A program made the position numbers and the translations under genes. A model generated the notes under the pieces. It was not told the DNA's origin, did no database searches, and saw nothing but the letters and a program-made list of their open reading frames with translations. Shown here piece by piece: positions 62,012 through 64,000 of a stretch of 64,000 nucleotides of DNA (within the stretch, counting starts at the first letter, position 1; every line of letters starts with the position of its first letter). The stretch comes from an uncultured Lachnospiraceae bacterium (GTDB taxonomy: Bacteria > Bacillota > Clostridia > Lachnospirales > Lachnospiraceae), in assembly GCA_944377385.1 (NCBI GenBank), contig CALWET010000016.1:23124-87123 (forward strand), read 5' to 3'.

Positions 62012-62974
62012 TTGAAGATTAAAGATTTAAAGGCAAGAGCCAGGAAGCTTTTGCTGGGTAAATACGGAATACTCATAGCCTCGCAGTTTACGGTCTCCAT
62101 GGTGAGCTACAGCTGCATCTTTGGCCTGCTCATGTTCCTTGCGGCTGCCATGGCATTTACGGTATCCGGGAATACGCTCATGATGACGGTAAGTGCGCTG
62201 ATCTTTGTCATTTTACTGCTGGCCGTCATGGTGGTGCTGTTTTTCATGTCCCTTGGTACCATGAAACAGTATCTGAACCTGTGCAGGAGCGGCAGAGCAG
62301 TATATACTGATATATTTTATGCCTTTACCAGAGGCTCACATCCCTGGAAATATCTTTGGGTGGCCCTGCTGCTTTTCCTGCTGCTGCTCGTCCCGGGACT
62401 GCTGCTGACTACAGTGATCCTTACTCTGGCCATATTAGCCTTTGGCAACAGCAGCTTTATGCTTGTGCTGGCTTATGTAGTTTTATATCTCTATATAATA
62501 TACATGTCGCTCAGATATGCTTTTGCACCGCTCATAGTCGTAGACAAGCCGGGGACAGGGGTCATAGCTGCCTTCAGGCGTTCTGCAAGGCTTACAAAAA
62601 AAAGAAAGCTCAGGCTTTTGTGGCTTTATCTTTTCAGCTTTCTGCCCTGGTATATTCCCCTGGTCATAAGCTTTGGACTGGCCGGACTTTGGATAGTGCC
62701 CTATATCTATACTACGGTTTATCTGTTTTATCTCAGAGCCGAGGAAGAGGTCTTTCCCGAGGAAAGCTACGGAGAGGCCAGCACTGAGCCCATAGATCAG
62801 AGCCGGGTCAGAGAAGTTGCGGAGGCTGAGGTCCAGGAACAGCCCAGCGAGACGGCTGAGGCCATGAGCCAGGAGCTGCCCGCTGAAACAGCTGAAGCCA
62901 TGAACCAGGACCAGACCGCTGAAGAGACTGAGGCTTTGGATCAGGATAGGAAAGCGACGGAGGAAGATACATGA
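62012..62974 (+). CDS. DUF975 family membrane protein
   Basis: 320 residues from a TTG start after AGGAGG. Residues 1-245 have about six membrane helices with the family features KARARKLLLGKYG, FAFTRGSHPWKY-like (FYAFTRGSHPWKYLW) and AFRRSARLTKKRKLRL. The C-terminal 75 residues are acidic and repetitive (AETAEAMNQDQTAEETEAL). It overlaps nrdR by 4 bases. Function unknown. Confidence 0.85.
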   Translation: MKIKDLKARARKLLLGKYGILIASQFTVSMVSYSCIFGLLMFLAAAMAFTVSGNTLMMTVSALIFVILLLAVMVVLFFMSLGTMKQYLNLCRSGRAVYTDIFYAFTRGSHPWKYLWVALLLFLLLLVPGLLLTTVILTLAILAFGNSSFMLVLAYVVLYLYIIYMSLRYAFAPLIVVDKPGTGVIAAFRRSARLTKKRKLRLLWLYLFSFLPWYIPLVISFGLAGLWIVPYIYTTVYLFYLRAEEEVFPEESYGEASTEPIDQSRVREVAEAEVQEQPSETAEAMSQELPAETAEAMNQDQTAEETEALDQDRKATEEDT

Positions 62975-63453
62975 AATGCCCTTTTTGTAATGCCGAGGAT
63001 ACCAAGGTCATAGATTCAAGACCTGCTGATGACAATTCCTCCATAAGGAGGCGCAGACAGTGTATAGTATGCGGAAAGCGGTTCACCACCTATGAAAAGC
63101 TGGAGACCATGCCGCTTATGGTCATAAAAAAAGACAGGTCCAGAGAGCCATATGACAGATCCAAGATAGAAGCAGGAATCATTTGCTCCTGTCATAAAAG
63201 GCCTGTGTCTACAAAGCAGATCTCACGCATGATCGACGAGATAGAAAATGAGCTTTTCTCTATGGAGGAAAAGGAGATACCCACTCATATCATAGGAGAA
63301 AAGGTCATGACGAAGCTCAAGCAGCTGGATGAGGTGGCCTATGTACGCTTTGCATCCGTATATCGTGAATTCAAGGATGTAAACACCTTTATAGAGGAGA
63401 TAGGCAAGCTGCTCAGCACTGGATCCAGAAAAGAAGACAGGGGCCAGGACTAA
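62971..63453 (+). CDS. nrdR: Transcriptional repressor NrdR
   Basis: 160 residues. The N-terminal zinc ribbon is MKCPFCNAEDTKVIDSR and CIVCGKRFTTYE; an ATP-cone domain follows (about 48-140). It senses ATP/dATP and represses ribonucleotide reductase genes. The likely target in this window is nrdD, whose promoter carries two NrdR-like boxes. It overlaps the DUF975 gene (ATGA). Confidence 0.97.
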   Translation: MKCPFCNAEDTKVIDSRPADDNSSIRRRRQCIVCGKRFTTYEKLETMPLMVIKKDRSREPYDRSKIEAGIICSCHKRPVSTKQISRMIDEIENELFSMEEKEIPTHIIGEKVMTKLKQLDEVAYVRFASVYREFKDVNTFIEEIGKLLSTGSRKEDRGQD

Positions 63454-63455
63454 AA

Positions 63456-63971
63456 GTGAGGACATGGTTATCAAAGCTTTATCCCTGCCAGAGGATAGAG
63501 AGCGTATATGGATTTGACTTTGAAACGGCAAAAAGTAAGGGGATCAAGGCCCTGTTCTTTGATATAGACAATACCCTTGTGCCCCATGATGCCCTGGCAG
63601 ATGAACGCAGCCGGGGACTGATGGCCGTTCTCCGGCATAAGGGCTTTAGCCTTGGCCTTGTGTCAAACAATCGGGAGCCAAGAGTCAAAAGCTTTGCCGA
63701 GTCCTGCGGAGGCCTGGAATATGTTTTCCTTTCAGGCAAGCCAAAGCCTGACGGGTATCTCAGACTTTGCGAAAGACTGTCAGTAAAGCCTGATCAGGTG
63801 CTTTTTTTCGGAGATCAGCTTTTTACTGATATCTGGGGCGCAAACAATGCAGGCATAGAGAGCATCCTGGTGGAGCCAATAGATAAAAATACTGATATAC
63901 CGAGGATCCGCATAAAGAGATGGCTGGAAAAGCCCATACTCTGTCTTTACAAAAAAGGCTTTTTCCTATAA
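63456..63971 (+). CDS. yqeG: YqeG-family HAD phosphatase
   Basis: 171 residues from a GTG three bases after nrdR. The HAD motifs are LFFDIDNTLVPHD (near 34), LVSNNREPRV, GKPKPDGYL and FFGDQLFTDIWGANNAG. The YqeG family includes phosphatidylglycerophosphate phosphatase-like members; the exact substrate is not shown. GGCCAGGA is the probable ribosome site. Confidence 0.9.
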   Translation: MRTWLSKLYPCQRIESVYGFDFETAKSKGIKALFFDIDNTLVPHDALADERSRGLMAVLRHKGFSLGLVSNNREPRVKSFAESCGGLEYVFLSGKPKPDGYLRLCERLSVKPDQVLFFGDQLFTDIWGANNAGIESILVEPIDKNTDIPRIRIKRWLEKPILCLYKKGFFL

Positions 63972-64000
63972 TATTATAATGATTTTTTGCGTCAAGCGGC

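Overview
The window looks like chromosomal DNA from an anaerobic, low-to-mid GC Firmicute of class Clostridia, most likely a Lachnospiraceae-type organism. The support is a class III (anaerobic) ribonucleotide reductase with NrdR, formyl-THF synthetase with a separate FchA cyclohydrolase, an NfnAB-type transhydrogenase pair, an iron-type alcohol dehydrogenase under a Rex-like operator, AddAB, ScpAB, type III pantothenate kinase, choline-binding-repeat surface proteins, SAM-I and THF riboswitches, and no outer-membrane genes. Family placement is inference. No prophage, insertion sequence, CRISPR array or rRNA was seen. One tRNA (Arg, anticodon CCG) is present.

Layout: 1-2.0 kb, tail of one ABC exporter half and a complete second half. 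2.0-3.1 kb, a vapBC toxin-antitoxin pair followed on the opposite strand by a very small holin-like toxin ORF. 3.2-6.7 kb, a divergent AraC regulator, then fhs and fchA. 6.9-9.1 kb, metK on the minus strand under a SAM-I riboswitch with terminator, divergent from a cytidylate-kinase-like gene. 9.1-12.4 kb, a polar amino-acid ABC operon. 12.4-16.0 kb (minus), purB-purA-mtnN. 16.1-18.7 kb, pgi and fba. 18.8-20.8 kb, a secreted DUF3298-like protein, then minus-strand folT with a THF riboswitch. 20.9-24.3 kb, a winged-helix/cytidylyltransferase/choline-kinase fusion and a choline-binding-repeat protein. 24.3-31.6 kb, addB-addA. 31.7-32.9 kb, a frameshifted alcohol dehydrogenase. 33.1-38.6 kb, a surface cluster: two choline-binding-repeat transglutaminases, an SGNH-like protein, a small exported protein and an MBOAT acyltransferase. 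38.7-43.5 kb, nfnAB, a CdaR/PucR-type regulator and tyrS. 43.6-50.9 kb, an exported protein, Na/Pi cotransporter, gap-pgk-tpiA and a HerA-like ATPase. 51-55 kb, tRNA-Arg, a phosphoesterase, scpA-scpB-dut and a TPR lipoprotein. 55-64 kb, nrdD (with a C-terminal glutaredoxin-like domain), coaX, prfC, pepV, two membrane proteins, nrdR and yqeG.

How the genes connect: one-carbon metabolism is prominent (fhs, fchA, folT with THF riboswitch, metK with SAM-I riboswitch, mtnN). Redox control is visible at two loci (Rex-like operators at adh and nfnAB), and dNTP supply at nrdD (paired NrdR-like boxes, with nrdR itself 8 kb away). The 20.9-24.3 and 33-38.6 kb blocks together suggest choline-decorated surface polymers, proteins that bind them, and a separate O-acylation module. 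Other notable signals are a 66-bp promoter/three-hairpin repeat present twice (upstream of pgi and of the CdaR-type gene), two genes predicted to be leaderless, and three leaders built from short tandem repeats.
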